From Methylobacterium sp. Leaf99 (GTDB lineage Bacteria > Pseudomonadota > Alphaproteobacteria > Rhizobiales > Beijerinckiaceae): a stretch of DNA of 64,000 nt. Under the pieces are notes generated by a model. The model did no database searches. It saw only the letters and a program-made list of their open reading frames with translations, and had not been told where the DNA came from. Made by a program: the position numbers and the translations under genes. This document shows positions 46,236 through 57,609 of this stretch, piece after piece (position 1 is the stretch's first letter; every line of letters begins with the position of its first letter). The stretch spans positions 784,184 through 848,183 of the forward strand of contig NZ_LMMU01000007.1 in the NCBI RefSeq assembly GCF_001422375.1, given 5' to 3'.

Positions 46236-46402
46236 ATCCCCCTCTCCCCGCCCGCGGGGCGGGGCGATTGCAGATGAACACCGGTGTCATTCCGGGGCGC
46301 CGCAGGCGAACCCGGACCCGGAGGGCCGCGCCGGAGGCGTGCAATCCAGAGCCGCCGACAGCGCAAAGCCTTGCCAGATGCGGGGAGAGGGGATGCGCAC
46401 CA
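46236..46402. repeat. Nested mosaic repeat after otnC
   Basis: An outer hairpin element (left GCGCATCCCCCTCTCCCCGC near 46236, right GGGGAGAGGGGATGCGC near 46382-46398, related to the 209-bp repeat) is split by an inner element at 46262-46374 like that at 38195-38280. The inner copy carries an additional 27 bp between CCCGGA and ATCCAG. The rest of the 521-bp gap to 46681 shows nothing recognised; 46500-46680 is less GC-rich. Confidence 0.8.
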
Positions 46403-46681
46403 GGGGCTCCGCCTCGTCGACACCGTGTTCAGCGGCGGTTTCTAACCGCGACCCTCGGCACACCACCGCCCCGCATTGTAATGTTGGAAATCTGACGCGT
46501 GGCACCGGCCCTGCACCTCCGTGCCGGGTCGAGAGCTTTCGGTCCGCACAGGGATGAGGAATACGAAAGCTTCCATTTCCCGACCTGTTAGGCGGTTAAA
46601 GGATGCCTCCAGGAAAGCAGCGACGGCACGGCACGTGCTCATCTTCGATGTTTACCACCGCTGATTTTGCAGGGGCGAACG

Positions 46682-47251
46682 ATGGCATTGATCGATCGAT
46701 ACATCCCAAACCCAAAGTACCGAGAGCATCACAGCGCAACAGTGAAAGCGTCTGCCGAAACTGTGATTGCCGCCGCAGCGGCCTACCAAACAGAAAGCGA
46801 TCCGTTCTTTCGACGGATGATCACCCTGCGTCAGCTGCCAATGCGGGCTGAGGCATTTTTCAAGCGTCGGCCAAGGGAGGCTCTGCCACCGTTTGGTCTT
46901 GATAACTTCACTCTGCTTGAGCGTAGCGAAAGCGAGATTGTGTTTGGCTTGGCTGGCCGTTTCTGGCGGCCTGACTTCGATCTGGCACCCCTAAGCGGTA
47001 GGCATGATTTCCTCGATCTGAATGAGCCCGGGATCGCGAAACTCGCCTTCAACTTCGCGGTGCGGGCCCGTGGGGCGGGAGTAACGATCCTTTCAACGGA
47101 AACGCGCGTCTTATGTGTGGACCGGGCTGCGAGCGTTAGATTTGCGCCCTACTGGTATCTCATCCGTCCAGTGAGCGGCCTGATCCGTCGCCGCACTTTG
47201 ATCGTCATCCGGCGAACGTGCGAGAACGACTCCGAACGGGTGCTAGAGTAA
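46682..47251 (+). CDS. SRPBCC/DUF2867-like protein
   Basis: 189 aa from MALIDRYIPNPKYREHHSAT with AGGGG nearby. The layout of an N-terminal ETVIAAAAAY helix, FTLLERSESEIVFGLAGRFW strand pair, and AVRARGAGVTILSTETRVLC followed by a long C-terminal helix fits a helix-grip ligand-binding fold. No catalytic residue is evident. Base composition is lower in GC than neighbours. Function unknown; family call is tentative. Confidence 0.6.
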   Translation: MALIDRYIPNPKYREHHSATVKASAETVIAAAAAYQTESDPFFRRMITLRQLPMRAEAFFKRRPREALPPFGLDNFTLLERSESEIVFGLAGRFWRPDFDLAPLSGRHDFLDLNEPGIAKLAFNFAVRARGAGVTILSTETRVLCVDRAASVRFAPYWYLIRPVSGLIRRRTLIVIRRTCENDSERVLE

Positions 47252-47587
47252 GCGTTTGCTGTCCGTTTTCGAGCAGGATCGGAGACGATTTAGATGTCTC
47301 AGTAGGATCGAGAGCGGTCGGGACCACGCGCCAGGGTCCGACCCCTGGGACAGAGCCCCGCGCTTGCCCGAAGCGGCCAAACCCACAAGCCGGACGGACG
47401 GCCCCGATCGCCGCACTGCTTACGGCAATTCCGCGGGCCGCCCGACGAAACGCCGCCCCTCCCGGAAACCCCCGCTGTCCACACCCAAGTCCCGCGCAAG
47501 ACCGCGGGCGCGGCTCACCATTCAGTCGCATTCGCGTAGGACAAGGCGGCGCCGCGCACTCCGCGCCGGGTCCGTCTCAAGGCAGCG
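47252..47587. other. Gap before the TerC-family gene
   Basis: 336 bp. I looked for a manganese yybP-ykoY riboswitch, expected for TerC-type genes, but the conserved core was not recognised. No gene or repeat is evident. AAGGCAG serves as ribosome-binding site for the next gene. Confidence 0.35.
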
Positions 47588-48284
47588 ATGATCTCCCTCG
47601 ACACGCCGTTTCTCGTCTCGGTGCTCCAGATCGTCTGGATCGACCTGCTGTTGTCCGGCGACAACGCCGTGGTCATCGCCCTGGCGTGCCGGGCGCTGCC
47701 GCCGCGCCAGCGGCGGATCGGCATGCTGCTCGGGGCCGGCACGGCGGTGGCCCTGCGCATCGTCTTCGCCCTCGTGGTGTCCTGGCTCCTGGCCGTGCCC
47801 CTCCTGCGCGTGGTCGGCGGCGGGCTGCTGCTCTGGATCGCCGTGAAGCTGGCGCTGGGCGAGGACGAGGATGCCCACGCCGTCGACGAGAGCACCTCCC
47901 TGTGGCGGGCGGTGCGGACCATCGCGGTGGCCGATGCGGTGATGAGCCTCGACAACGTCGTCGCCATCGCGGCCGCCGCCAAGGGCCATGCCGAACTGTT
48001 CGTGTTCGGGCTGCTGCTGTCGATTCCCCTCATCGTCATGGGGGCCGCCCTGATCACCCGCCTGCTCCAGAGATTTCCCGCCATCGTCTGGGCCGGGGCC
48101 GGACTGCTCGGCTGGATCGCCGGCGAGATGATCGCCACCGACCCCCTGTTCGCCGGGGGGCTGGCGGGCCTGCCCCATGCGGCGACCTGGGCCGCCGCCG
48201 CCGGCGCCATCCTGGTGGTCGCCGTCGCCGCGCTCCTGACCCGGCGGCGCACGGTCCGGACGCGGGCCTCGGACGCGGTCCAGC

Positions 48285-48292
<8 letters not shown>
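47588..48292 (+). CDS. TerC family membrane protein (YjbE-like)
   Basis: 234 aa with about seven membrane helices. The two TerC signature motifs are DLLLSGDNAVVIALACRALP and ADAVMSLDNVVAIAAAAKGH, each with an acidic residue within a helix. Related TerC proteins export manganese or supply metal to secreted enzymes; the substrate here is unproven. The stop overlaps the following kinase start by 8 nt. Confidence 0.87.
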
Positions 48293-51212
<2,920 letters not shown>

Positions 51213-51216
51213 GCGG

Positions 51217-51468
51217 TCAGCCCTGCAGCTCGCCCCAGGACGGCTTCCACACGGAGCGGGGGTCGATCACCACGATCTCGAGGCCGCCCTCGTTGGCGAC
51301 GTGGACGGCGATGCCGAAGGCCTCGTTCACCGGCAGGGTTCCGGTGGTGCTGAACAGGGCGCCGTCGGCGAGCTTGACCTCGCCGACCACGGCGCCGCCC
51401 GTCCGGTCCAGGCACAGGGTGACCGCGCTCGCCACGGGGGCGGTGACGCGCCGGAAGGGTTTTGCCAT
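51217..51468 (-). CDS. Small conserved hypothetical protein
   Basis: 83 aa from MAKPFRRVTAPVASAVTLCL. The predicted beta-rich sequence (GGAVVGEVKLADGALFSTTG, FGIAVHVANEGGLEIVVIDP) has no catalytic signature I recognise. A longer start at 51549 would run through the rpsI terminator. It is convergent with the kinase gene, 4 bp apart. Confidence 0.65.
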   Translation of the reverse strand: MAKPFRRVTAPVASAVTLCLDRTGGAVVGEVKLADGALFSTTGTLPVNEAFGIAVHVANEGGLEIVVIDPRSVWKPSWGELQG

Positions 51469-51518
51469 CGGGGTGCGGTCTCCGATCGAAGGGACAGTAA
51501 CGCGGTCGCGCAAAAGAA

Positions 51519-51542
51519 AAGGGCGGCTGTGACGCCGCCCTT
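51519..51542 (-). terminator. Rho-independent terminator after rpsI
   Basis: AAGGGCGGC-TGTGAC-GCCGCCCTT, 9-bp stem. On the minus strand it is followed by TTCTTTTG, a usable U-rich tail, 23 bp after the rpsI stop. Confidence 0.85.
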
Positions 51543-51565
51543 CTCGCAAGTCCGTGGTGGGCCGA

Positions 51566-52045
51566 TCAGCGCTTCGAGAACTGGAAGCTGCGGCGGGCCT
51601 TCTTGCGGCCGTACTTCTTGCGCTCGACCACGCGGCTGTCGCGGGTGAGGAAGCCCTCGCGCTTGAGCGGCGAGCGCAGCTCGGGCTCGTAGTAGGTCAG
51701 GGCCTTGGACAGGCCGTGGCGCACGGCGCCGGCCTGACCCGAGAGACCGCCGCCATGCACCGTGACGGTGATGTCGTACTGGTCGACGCGGTTGGCGATG
51801 GTGAGGGGCTGGCGCAGGATCATGCGCAGCACGGGGCGGGCGAAGTACACCTCGACGGCGCGGCCGTTGACGATGACCGTGCCGTTGCCGGGCTTGATCC
51901 AGACGCGGGCGACGGCGTCCTTGCGCTTGCCGGTGGCGTAGGCGCGGCCCTGGGCATCGAGCTTCTGCACGTGGACGGGGGCGGCGTCCTCGGGGTTCTC
52001 GACGTTGCCGCGGGTGAGGTCGGAGAGGGACTGGAGGGTCGCCAT
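51566..52045 (-). CDS. rpsI: 30S ribosomal protein S9
   Basis: 159 aa. S9 proper begins near [20 protein letters not shown] and ends with the diagnostic [17 protein letters not shown] tail that contacts P-site tRNA. The first 30 residues are an alphaproteobacterial extension. Follows rplM by two bases. Confidence 0.98.
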   Translation of the reverse strand: MATLQSLSDLTRGNVENPEDAAPVHVQKLDAQGRAYATGKRKDAVARVWIKPGNGTVIVNGRAVEVYFARPVLRMILRQPLTIANRVDQYDITVTVHGGGLSGQAGAVRHGLSKALTYYEPELRSPLKREGFLTRDSRVVERKKYGRKKARRSFQFSKR

Positions 52046-52047
52046 GA

Positions 52048-52521
52048 TCAAGCGCTCACGTTCTTGCGGTTGAGGCTGCCGACGTCGAGCGCCTGCGGCT
52101 GCTGGGCGGTGTGGGGATGCTCGGAGCCCTTGTAGACCCGGAGGTTGCCCATGATCTCGCGGAAGAGCGGACCGCGCGGGAGCATGCGCTCCACGGCCTT
52201 CTCGACGATGCGCTCGGGGAACCGGCCGTCGAGGATAAACTTGGCCGTCCGCTCCTTGATGCCGCCCGGATAGCCGGTGTGGTGGTAGTACACCTTCTGC
52301 TCGCGCTTGCGGCCGGTGAACTTCACCTTCTCGGCGTTGATGACGATGACGTTGTCGCCGCAATCGACGTGGGGCGTGTACGAAGCCTTGTGCTTGCCAC
52401 GCAGGCGCATCGCGATGATGGAGGCGAGCCGGCCGACGACCAGGCCCTCCGCATCGACGATGATCCACTTCTTGTCGACATCGGCGGGCTTCAGCGAAAA
52501 GGTCTTTTGCGCGCTGCTCAT
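52048..52521 (-). CDS. rplM: 50S ribosomal protein L13
   Basis: 157 aa from [20 protein letters not shown]. Conserved blocks [36 protein letters not shown] and [15 protein letters not shown]. Upstream open extension to 52713 is not used. First gene of the rplM-rpsI operon. Confidence 0.98.
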   Translation of the reverse strand: MSSAQKTFSLKPADVDKKWIIVDAEGLVVGRLASIIAMRLRGKHKASYTPHVDCGDNVIVINAEKVKFTGRKREQKVYYHHTGYPGGIKERTAKFILDGRFPERIVEKAVERMLPRGPLFREIMGNLRVYKGSEHPHTAQQPQALDVGSLNRKNVSA

Positions 52522-52704
52522 CCCGTGACGTTCCATACTGATCTTGAAAAGGGCGCGCCGCCACGTGCAGGACGCGGCGGCGTTGGTGCGGTCTCTAGGG
52601 GGTGATCGGCGCGGCGTCAAGCCGGAATGCGGTTTCGGGCCTCGAAATGGCGAAAACCGCAATGTTCTGAGCGGGTTCGCAGAAGTGGTATTGGAGTACC
52701 GCAA

Positions 52705-52849
52705 GGTGCGCATCCCCTTCTTCCCCCTGCGGGAGAAGGTGGCCCGCGTCAGCGGGTCGGATGAGGGGTGTGACCGATCCGGAAGCGTCGCTCCCCTCTC
52801 CCGCCTGCTCCGCAGGCACCCTCCCCCGCAGCGGGGGGAGGGTTCGCCG
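52705..52849. repeat. Palindromic intergenic repeat between rplM and thioesterase gene
   Basis: Contains CGCATCCCCTTCTTCCCCCT with GCGGGAGAAGG on the left and CCTCCCCCGCAGCGGGGGGA on the right, plus TCCCGCCTGCTCCGCAGGCA in between. It is of the same general type as the 209-bp repeat but diverged. The 330-bp gap holds no gene. Confidence 0.65.
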
Positions 52850-52851
52850 TG

Positions 52852-53292
52852 CTACCGCTCCGGCGGGATCGAGTACGTCCCGGTGGCGTGGCACACGAGC
52901 TCGTTCGAATCGGGCGCGGTGATCGCCACCTCGCCCACGGCGAGGCGCCGCCCGAGCTTCAGCAGCCGCGCCTCCGCGAAAAGCCCGTTCGGACCGGGCC
53001 TGCGCAAAAAGTTGAAGTTGAGGCTCGTGGTGACGGCCAGCGCCACGGGGCCGATGTTCGACAGAATCGCCGCGTAGAGGGCGTAATCGGCGAGCGCCAT
53101 CATGGACGGGCCCGAGACCGTGCCGCCGGGGCGCAGGTGGCGGTCGTGGTGGTCCATGCGCATGGTCGCGCGCAGGGGCCCGACGCCGACGAGGTGATAG
53201 GTCCGCCCGCCCGCCGCCATCTGCGGAAACGCCGCGTCGAGGAAGTTTCGGGTCTCGGACAGCGACAGGGCGAGCGGCGGGGTGTCGGACAT
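52852..53292 (-). CDS. Hot-dog fold PaaI-type thioesterase
   Basis: 146 aa from MSDTPPLALSLSETRNFLDA. Hot-dog pattern: RHLRPGGTVSGPSMMALADYALYAAI, with the active-site-like helix after GGTVSGP, then VTTSLNFNFLRRPG. Likely hydrolyses an acyl-CoA; substrate unknown. Convergent or divergent coupling: it is divergent from the CoA-binding gene, starts 60 bp apart. Confidence 0.85.
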   Translation of the reverse strand: MSDTPPLALSLSETRNFLDAAFPQMAAGGRTYHLVGVGPLRATMRMDHHDRHLRPGGTVSGPSMMALADYALYAAILSNIGPVALAVTTSLNFNFLRRPGPNGLFAEARLLKLGRRLAVGEVAITAPDSNELVCHATGTYSIPPER

Positions 53293-53352
53293 GCGGGCGG
53301 GTCTCCGTCTCGACCTTGCAGCATGCCGGGCCATGCCCGACAAGGGGCCGGC

Positions 53353-53775
53353 ATGCCCAGCCACGACGCCTACGACCCCGCCCTGATCCGCCGGGTCCTC
53401 ACCGAGACCCGACACATCGCCCTGGTCGGCGCCTCGGCCAACCCGGCCCGGCCGAGCCACCACGTCATGGCGTTCCTGCTCGGGCGCGGATATCGCGTCA
53501 CCCCGATCAACCCCGGCCTCGCCGGGCGGACGCTTTTGGGTGTCCCCGTCCTCGCCCGCCTCGCCGACCTGACCGAGCCCGTCGACATGGTCGAAATCTT
53601 TCGCCAGTCCGACGCGGCGGGTGGGGTGGTGGACGAGGCGCTGGCCCTGCCCTGGCTGCCGCGCTTTGTTTGGATGCAGGTCGGCGTGCGAGATGACGCC
53701 GCCGCCGCAAGGGCGGAGGCGAAGGGGTGCGTGGTGGTGATGGATCGGTGTCCGAAGATCGAACTTAAATTATAA
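53353..53775 (+). CDS. CoA-binding (YccU-like) protein
   Basis: 140 aa Rossmann protein: RHIALVGASANPARPSHHVM (nucleotide-type loop), YRVTPINPGLAGRTLLGVPV and WLPRFVWMQVGVRDDAAAARAEAKG. The CoA_binding family is usually single-domain in bacteria and has no known reaction. The last codons drift into the AT-rich island that follows. Confidence 0.88.
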   Translation: MPSHDAYDPALIRRVLTETRHIALVGASANPARPSHHVMAFLLGRGYRVTPINPGLAGRTLLGVPVLARLADLTEPVDMVEIFRQSDAAGGVVDEALALPWLPRFVWMQVGVRDDAAAARAEAKGCVVVMDRCPKIELKL

Positions 53776-53806
53776 AATTACATATTAGCAAGTTAAATTA
53801 ATCGAC

Positions 53807-54352
53807 TTACTTGTCTTTCGTATGTTCATCAGAAAGATTGTTATTCACTTGTAAAGGCCTAATCGATTTGTTTGCTTCTCGGATAGCGTCCGACAAGGGA
53901 CCAAGTTGAGTTAATCCATACAAAGGCAACTCTTCCAGCACGCTTCTGAGCTTGTCTTCTGGCATATCTTTTAGCACATTTGCAATTATGCGGAAAGAGT
54001 CTGGGCGGTGCTTAAGATTTTCTGAGTAAACACCGAATTTTCCCAAGAAATGCTGTATATCTGATAGGCTTGTTAAGAACTCTTTTTTCTCAAAACCGTC
54101 GGCAATTCGATACAAAATATTTTTCTGCTGATCTGTCGCCTGAATCTTGTCAATATAATCTTTCGGTAATAGCTTTCTTGCAGGTTTTCTATTCTGAAAG
54201 TTTTTTTCGCCAGAAACATTTCGATTTTTGTTTGACCGATCAAGAGTTCTACTCTCAATTTTGCTGAGCTTTTCATAGACTTCTTCAAAACCCCACTCAT
54301 TGACTAAAGTGGAAAGCAAGCTGATCAAAAGTTTGTCTGGATCATTTTTCAT
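53807..54352 (-). CDS. Unknown 181-aa protein paired with ParA-like ATPase
   Basis: From MKNDPDKLLISLLSTLVNEW. The N-terminal 35 residues form a predicted amphipathic helix, residues 40-60 are basic (NKNRNVSGEKNFQNRKPARK), and the rest is helical and acidic at the end (LSDEHTKDK). No HTH, ParB motif or enzyme signature is visible. It starts 6 bp after the ParA stop without a clear Shine-Dalgarno, suggesting coupling. Codon use is AT-rich like its partner and unlike the flanks. Unrecognised; a role as ParA regulator or effector is only inference. Confidence 0.8.
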   Translation of the reverse strand: MKNDPDKLLISLLSTLVNEWGFEEVYEKLSKIESRTLDRSNKNRNVSGEKNFQNRKPARKLLPKDYIDKIQATDQQKNILYRIADGFEKKEFLTSLSDIQHFLGKFGVYSENLKHRPDSFRIIANVLKDMPEDKLRSVLEELPLYGLTQLGPLSDAIREANKSIRPLQVNNNLSDEHTKDK

Positions 54353-54358
54353 GATCTA

Positions 54359-55207
54359 TCAAAGTCCAATAGAGTTGAAAAACTCTTTTGCGAAGCGAGG
54401 AAAAATGGCAGCGTTTCCTGAATAACTTTGGTCACCACGCATCAGTTTTGGAAAACCTCGCGAGAAAGGAAGTTCTGTTCGAAAAATCGGCCAATCGTTT
54501 TTGGCAGCTTCCGCGCGAATTTCCAACATAGCTCTTGTTTTTTCAGGGCCGCCATTGTTTCCGCCGTCATAAAACGCGTTATTAACAACAACGCCTGCTA
54601 CATCAATTCGATTACCTCGATTAGCATTTCGAAAGTTTACCAATGATTGTTGAAGTAATGGAAATCCGATAGTAGCAAAAAATTCTGGTTTGACTGGAAC
54701 CAAGACCAGACCGCTGGCATGATAGGCAGCCTGTGTGAGCACCGATTCTGTTGGAGCACAATCTATAATTATAAGATTTTTATTGCGAAACTCCGTAGAT
54801 AAAAACCGGGCTAAGATTTTTGGGTCAGGCGGTATAGCATTGGTAAGATTGTCGGAGAAATCAAATCGGGAAGGTATTACATCTAAACTATGGTTTTCAA
54901 AGGTGATGACCGGTATTGCTACTTCAGAAGCGTTTAGTGGGCCACTTGCCTGTGAACTGGCAGACGGTGGCCGGTATCCGTTGAAAATTTCCACGATGGA
55001 GGGGTCTCCCTGCGATAGGAACCGATTGTATGTCCCCCTCATCAAAGCTTGACTAAGATTCGCTTGAGGATCTAGATCCACAGCAAGAACGTCTTTTTGC
55101 AAATAAATGGATGCGTGCCTACACAATAACGCTGAAATTGTTGACTTTCCGACCCCGCCTTTGAGATTGATTACGCAAACGACGAGTGGACCATTAGGTC
55201 TTGACAT
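54359..55207 (-). CDS. ParA/Soj-like deviant Walker ATPase, orphan
   Basis: 282 aa from MSRPNGPLVVCVINLKGGVG. The deviant Walker A is KGGVGKSTISALLCRHA, Walker A' is VLAVDLDPQANLSQAL, and Walker B is NLIIIDCAPTESVL. Insertions occur near NGYRPPSASSQASG. An earlier ATG at 55282 lies inside a good promoter, so 55207 is preferred. No ParB, parS or replication gene is adjacent, so plasmid partition is unlikely. It is AT-rich and likely acquired. It forms an operon with the 181-aa gene. Confidence 0.88.
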   Translation of the reverse strand: MSRPNGPLVVCVINLKGGVGKSTISALLCRHASIYLQKDVLAVDLDPQANLSQALMRGTYNRFLSQGDPSIVEIFNGYRPPSASSQASGPLNASEVAIPVITFENHSLDVIPSRFDFSDNLTNAIPPDPKILARFLSTEFRNKNLIIIDCAPTESVLTQAAYHASGLVLVPVKPEFFATIGFPLLQQSLVNFRNANRGNRIDVAGVVVNNAFYDGGNNGGPEKTRAMLEIRAEAAKNDWPIFRTELPFSRGFPKLMRGDQSYSGNAAIFPRFAKEFFNSIGL

Positions 55208-55265
55208 ATGATTTTCTAAAAAATCGAACGAAACGTAAAACAGCAATTTAGATAAATTCCGACCA

Positions 55266-55293
55266 ATGATACGAATCCTCATGCTGTTGTCAA
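55266..55293 (-). promoter_or_regulatory. Sigma-70-like promoter for the ParA operon
   Basis: On the minus strand, TTGACA (55293-55288), a 16-bp spacer and TATCAT (55271-55266). It is a strong consensus match for this GC-rich genome and lies about 60 bp before the ParA start. Confidence 0.7.
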
Positions 55294-55326
55294 ATTTTTA
55301 ATTAAACCGGGGCGACCATCAAATGT

Positions 55327-56604
55327 TTATATTGGTTTTCGTCTAGTCTCCTCCATCAACCACACAGCCCAAAAACTAACCCCAGCCGCCACAGCCAGAT
55401 AAAGCCCCACCCAACCCACACCACCCCACTCACTCAACCGCTGCGCCAGGTACGGCGCAGCGGACGCCCCCAAAATCCCCGCAAGGTTGTAGGTCACCGA
55501 CGCCCCGGTGTAGCGCACCCGCGTCGGGAACAGCTCGGGGAGCAAAGCCCCCATGGGGCCGAACAGCCAGCCCATGGCGAACAGGCCGAGGCACAGGAAG
55601 CCGAGCACGAGGCCGCCCTGGCCGCTGCCGAGCATGGGGCCCATGAGCAGGCCGAGGCTGGCCGTGAAGGCGAGGCCGGAGAGCAGGACGGGGCGGCGGC
55701 CGTAGGCATCGGCGGCCCAGCCGGAGAGCGGGATGCCGAGGGCCATGAACAGCACGGCGACGCATTCGAACAGCAGGAAGGTCGGCCGGGTGAAGCCGAG
55801 GGTCGAAACGCCGTAGCTGAGGGCGAACACCGTGGAGAGGTAGAACACCGCGTAGCAGGCCACCATGGCGAAGGTGCCGAGCAGAGTCGCGCGCAGGTAC
55901 TTCGAAAAAATCACCGCGAGCGGCACGCGCTCGGGGGCGGCCTGTTCGAGGGCGGCCTGGAACACCGGGGTCTCGGTGAGCTTCAGGCGGACGTAGAGCC
56001 CGACGCCGACGAGGGCGGCGGAGGCCAGGAACGGGATGCGCCAGCCCCAGGCCTGGAAATCCTCGGGGCTCAACGCCAGGGCCAACCCCAAAAACCCGAG
56101 ATTGGCGGTGATGAAGCCCACCGGCGCGCCGAGCTGCGGAAAGATGCCGTAGAGGGCGCGGCGGCCCGGCGGCGCGTTCTCTACGGCCAGCAACGCCGCC
56201 CCGCCCCACTCGCCGCCAAAACCCAGGCCCTGGCCGAAGCGCAGGACGCAGAGGGCGAACGGCGCCCACCACCCGGCGGTGGCGTAGGTCGGCAGGCAGC
56301 CGATGAGCACCGTCGACAGGCCCATGATCATCAGCGAGGCCACCAGGGTGGCTTTCCGCCCGACCCGGTCGCCGAAATGCCCGAAGAACGCCGCCCCCAG
56401 GGGCCGGGCGATGAACGCGATGGAGAAGGTCGCGAACGCCGCGAGCGTCTGCACCGCCGGATCGCCCGGCGGGAAGAAGATCGGCCCGATCACCAGGGCG
56501 GCGGCGGTGGCGTAGACGTAGAAGTCGTAGAACTCGATGGCCGTGCCGACGAAGCTGGCGACGAGAATCCGCGCGGCGGAGACGGGTGGGCTGATGGAGC
56601 GCAT
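55327..56604 (-). CDS. MFS transporter, metabolite:H+ symporter family
   Basis: 425 aa, twelve helices. SFVGTAIEFYDFYVYATAAA, ARPLGAAFFGHFGDRVGRKA and FGQGLGFGGEWGGAALLAVE are the MHS signature blocks, seen in carriers of organic acids and betaines. The last 100 bases use T- and A-ending codons unlike the rest, next to the AT-rich island. Cargo unknown. Confidence 0.9.
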   Translation of the reverse strand: MRSISPPVSAARILVASFVGTAIEFYDFYVYATAAALVIGPIFFPPGDPAVQTLAAFATFSIAFIARPLGAAFFGHFGDRVGRKATLVASLMIMGLSTVLIGCLPTYATAGWWAPFALCVLRFGQGLGFGGEWGGAALLAVENAPPGRRALYGIFPQLGAPVGFITANLGFLGLALALSPEDFQAWGWRIPFLASAALVGVGLYVRLKLTETPVFQAALEQAAPERVPLAVIFSKYLRATLLGTFAMVACYAVFYLSTVFALSYGVSTLGFTRPTFLLFECVAVLFMALGIPLSGWAADAYGRRPVLLSGLAFTASLGLLMGPMLGSGQGGLVLGFLCLGLFAMGWLFGPMGALLPELFPTRVRYTGASVTYNLAGILGASAAPYLAQRLSEWGGVGWVGLYLAVAAGVSFWAVWLMEETRRKPI

Positions 56605-56728
56605 GGCCGCCGCTGTAGCGAAGCTTTCGGGGGGTGCCTAGGGACGGATTGCGGGTGATGTCATCGGGTACTGGCGGACGATCTTACGCCATTGCCGGCG
56701 GACCACGCCTTCGGGCTGAACGGATGCA

Positions 56729-56937
56729 CGCATCCCCTCGCCCCGCCTGCGGGGAGAGGGACGCGTCTCCCCCTCGTCGGGGAGCGCGTCGAGGCGGCAG
56801 CCGAGGGTGAGGGGGCTTTGTCGGAAGAGGCACTTCCGGAATCGCCCCCTCACCGTCGCTGCGGCTTCGCCTCCGCTCGCCGCAGGCACGACGGGGTGCC
56901 TGCGGCCCTCTCCCCGCAAGCGGGGAGAGGGGATGCG
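56729..56937. repeat. 209-bp palindromic repeat, copy B
   Basis: Direct-orientation copy of the element at 39562-39770, with the same termini and a conserved right half (CCCCCTCACCGTCGCTGCGG onward). The internal left half is more diverged. It fills most of the 429-bp gap between the MHS transporter and DUF3140 gene, which carries no gene. Confidence 0.85.
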
Positions 56938-57033
56938 CGCCGGCGCTCTGCGCTAGGGGCTGACGCACGCGCAAGCATCCATCTGCGAATGCCCGGTCCT
57001 GCGGGGTAGGGAAAAGCGCACGCGACACCCGCA

Positions 57034-57381
57034 TCAATCCTTCAGCGGATCATGCCCCCAGTTCATCAGCGACAGGCGCCAGGGCGAATCCTTCACGGCG
57101 TCCTTGTCGTCGGGGCCGCCCTGCTTGAGGTGGCGGTGGACGTAGCTGACGACCTTGCGCATGTGGGCGTAGTCGTCCTCGGTGAGATCCGCTTTCTTGG
57201 TGTGGAGCAGTTCGACGATGCGGCGGCCGGAGGCGTGGCCGGTGGATTCGCCCTTGCCGTTGGATTTCTGGCCGACGGCATGGCTCTCGTCGGTGTCGAG
57301 AAACTTCTCCAGGGCTGAGGCGGTCATGTTCATGGCCGCCTTGAAGTCCGTCCACGTGGTCTCGTCGTCATGCTCGGCCAT
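57034..57381 (-). CDS. DUF3140 family protein
   Basis: 115 aa, from MAEHDDETTWTDFKAAMNMT. KFLDTDESHAVGQKSNGKGE, STGHASGRRIVELLHTKKAD and YAHMRKVVSYVHRHLKQGGP, ending SLMNWGHDPLKD match DUF3140, a small family with a basic helical core that may bind nucleic acid. Function unknown. Confidence 0.82.
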   Translation of the reverse strand: MAEHDDETTWTDFKAAMNMTASALEKFLDTDESHAVGQKSNGKGESTGHASGRRIVELLHTKKADLTEDDYAHMRKVVSYVHRHLKQGGPDDKDAVKDSPWRLSLMNWGHDPLKD

Positions 57382-57475
57382 GGCGAAAACTCCCGGGTTC
57401 GTGTGTCTGCCGATCGATCACGCATACGGGGGTGGGCCGGTTCCGGGCCGTGGCCGCGTGCCCCAGGGCTCGCGC

Positions 57476-57503
57476 TTGACCTCGGGCGCTCGTCCGCTAC
57501 AAA
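57476..57503 (+). promoter_or_regulatory. Candidate promoter before the first sulfhydrylase gene
   Basis: TTGACC (57476-57481), a 16-bp spacer and TACAAA (57498-57503). The remaining 100 bp before the start codon contain the inverted AAGCGGAA / TTCCGCT arms (about 57518-57553), a possible leader hairpin. Confidence 0.5.
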
Positions 57504-57609
57504 GAACGGATGTTCGTTTAAGCGGAACAGGGCCAGGGGGGCCCTTCCGCTGACAACGGTTGGCGCTAGAACGGTGCCGATGTGGGCCCGCCGGCCCCTG
57601 GAGGATTCC

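Noticed and set aside
47252..47587. yybP-ykoY manganese riboswitch before the TerC-family gene
   Set aside because: Expected from gene type, but the conserved internal-loop sequences are not visible.
54359..55207. Plasmid partition or integrated plasmid origin
   Set aside because: No ParB-like gene, parS-like repeats or replication initiator adjoin the ATPase.
55208..55282. Longer ParA start at 55282
   Set aside because: It lies within the -35/-10 spacer of the best promoter and adds residues unlike ParA N-termini.
57504..57609. SAM-II-type riboswitch before the MetY-type gene
   Set aside because: The conserved pseudoknot core of SAM-II (GCUUGC region and CUAAAAAGG-like strand) is not recognisable; only a short AAGCGGAA/TTCCGCT pairing is seen.
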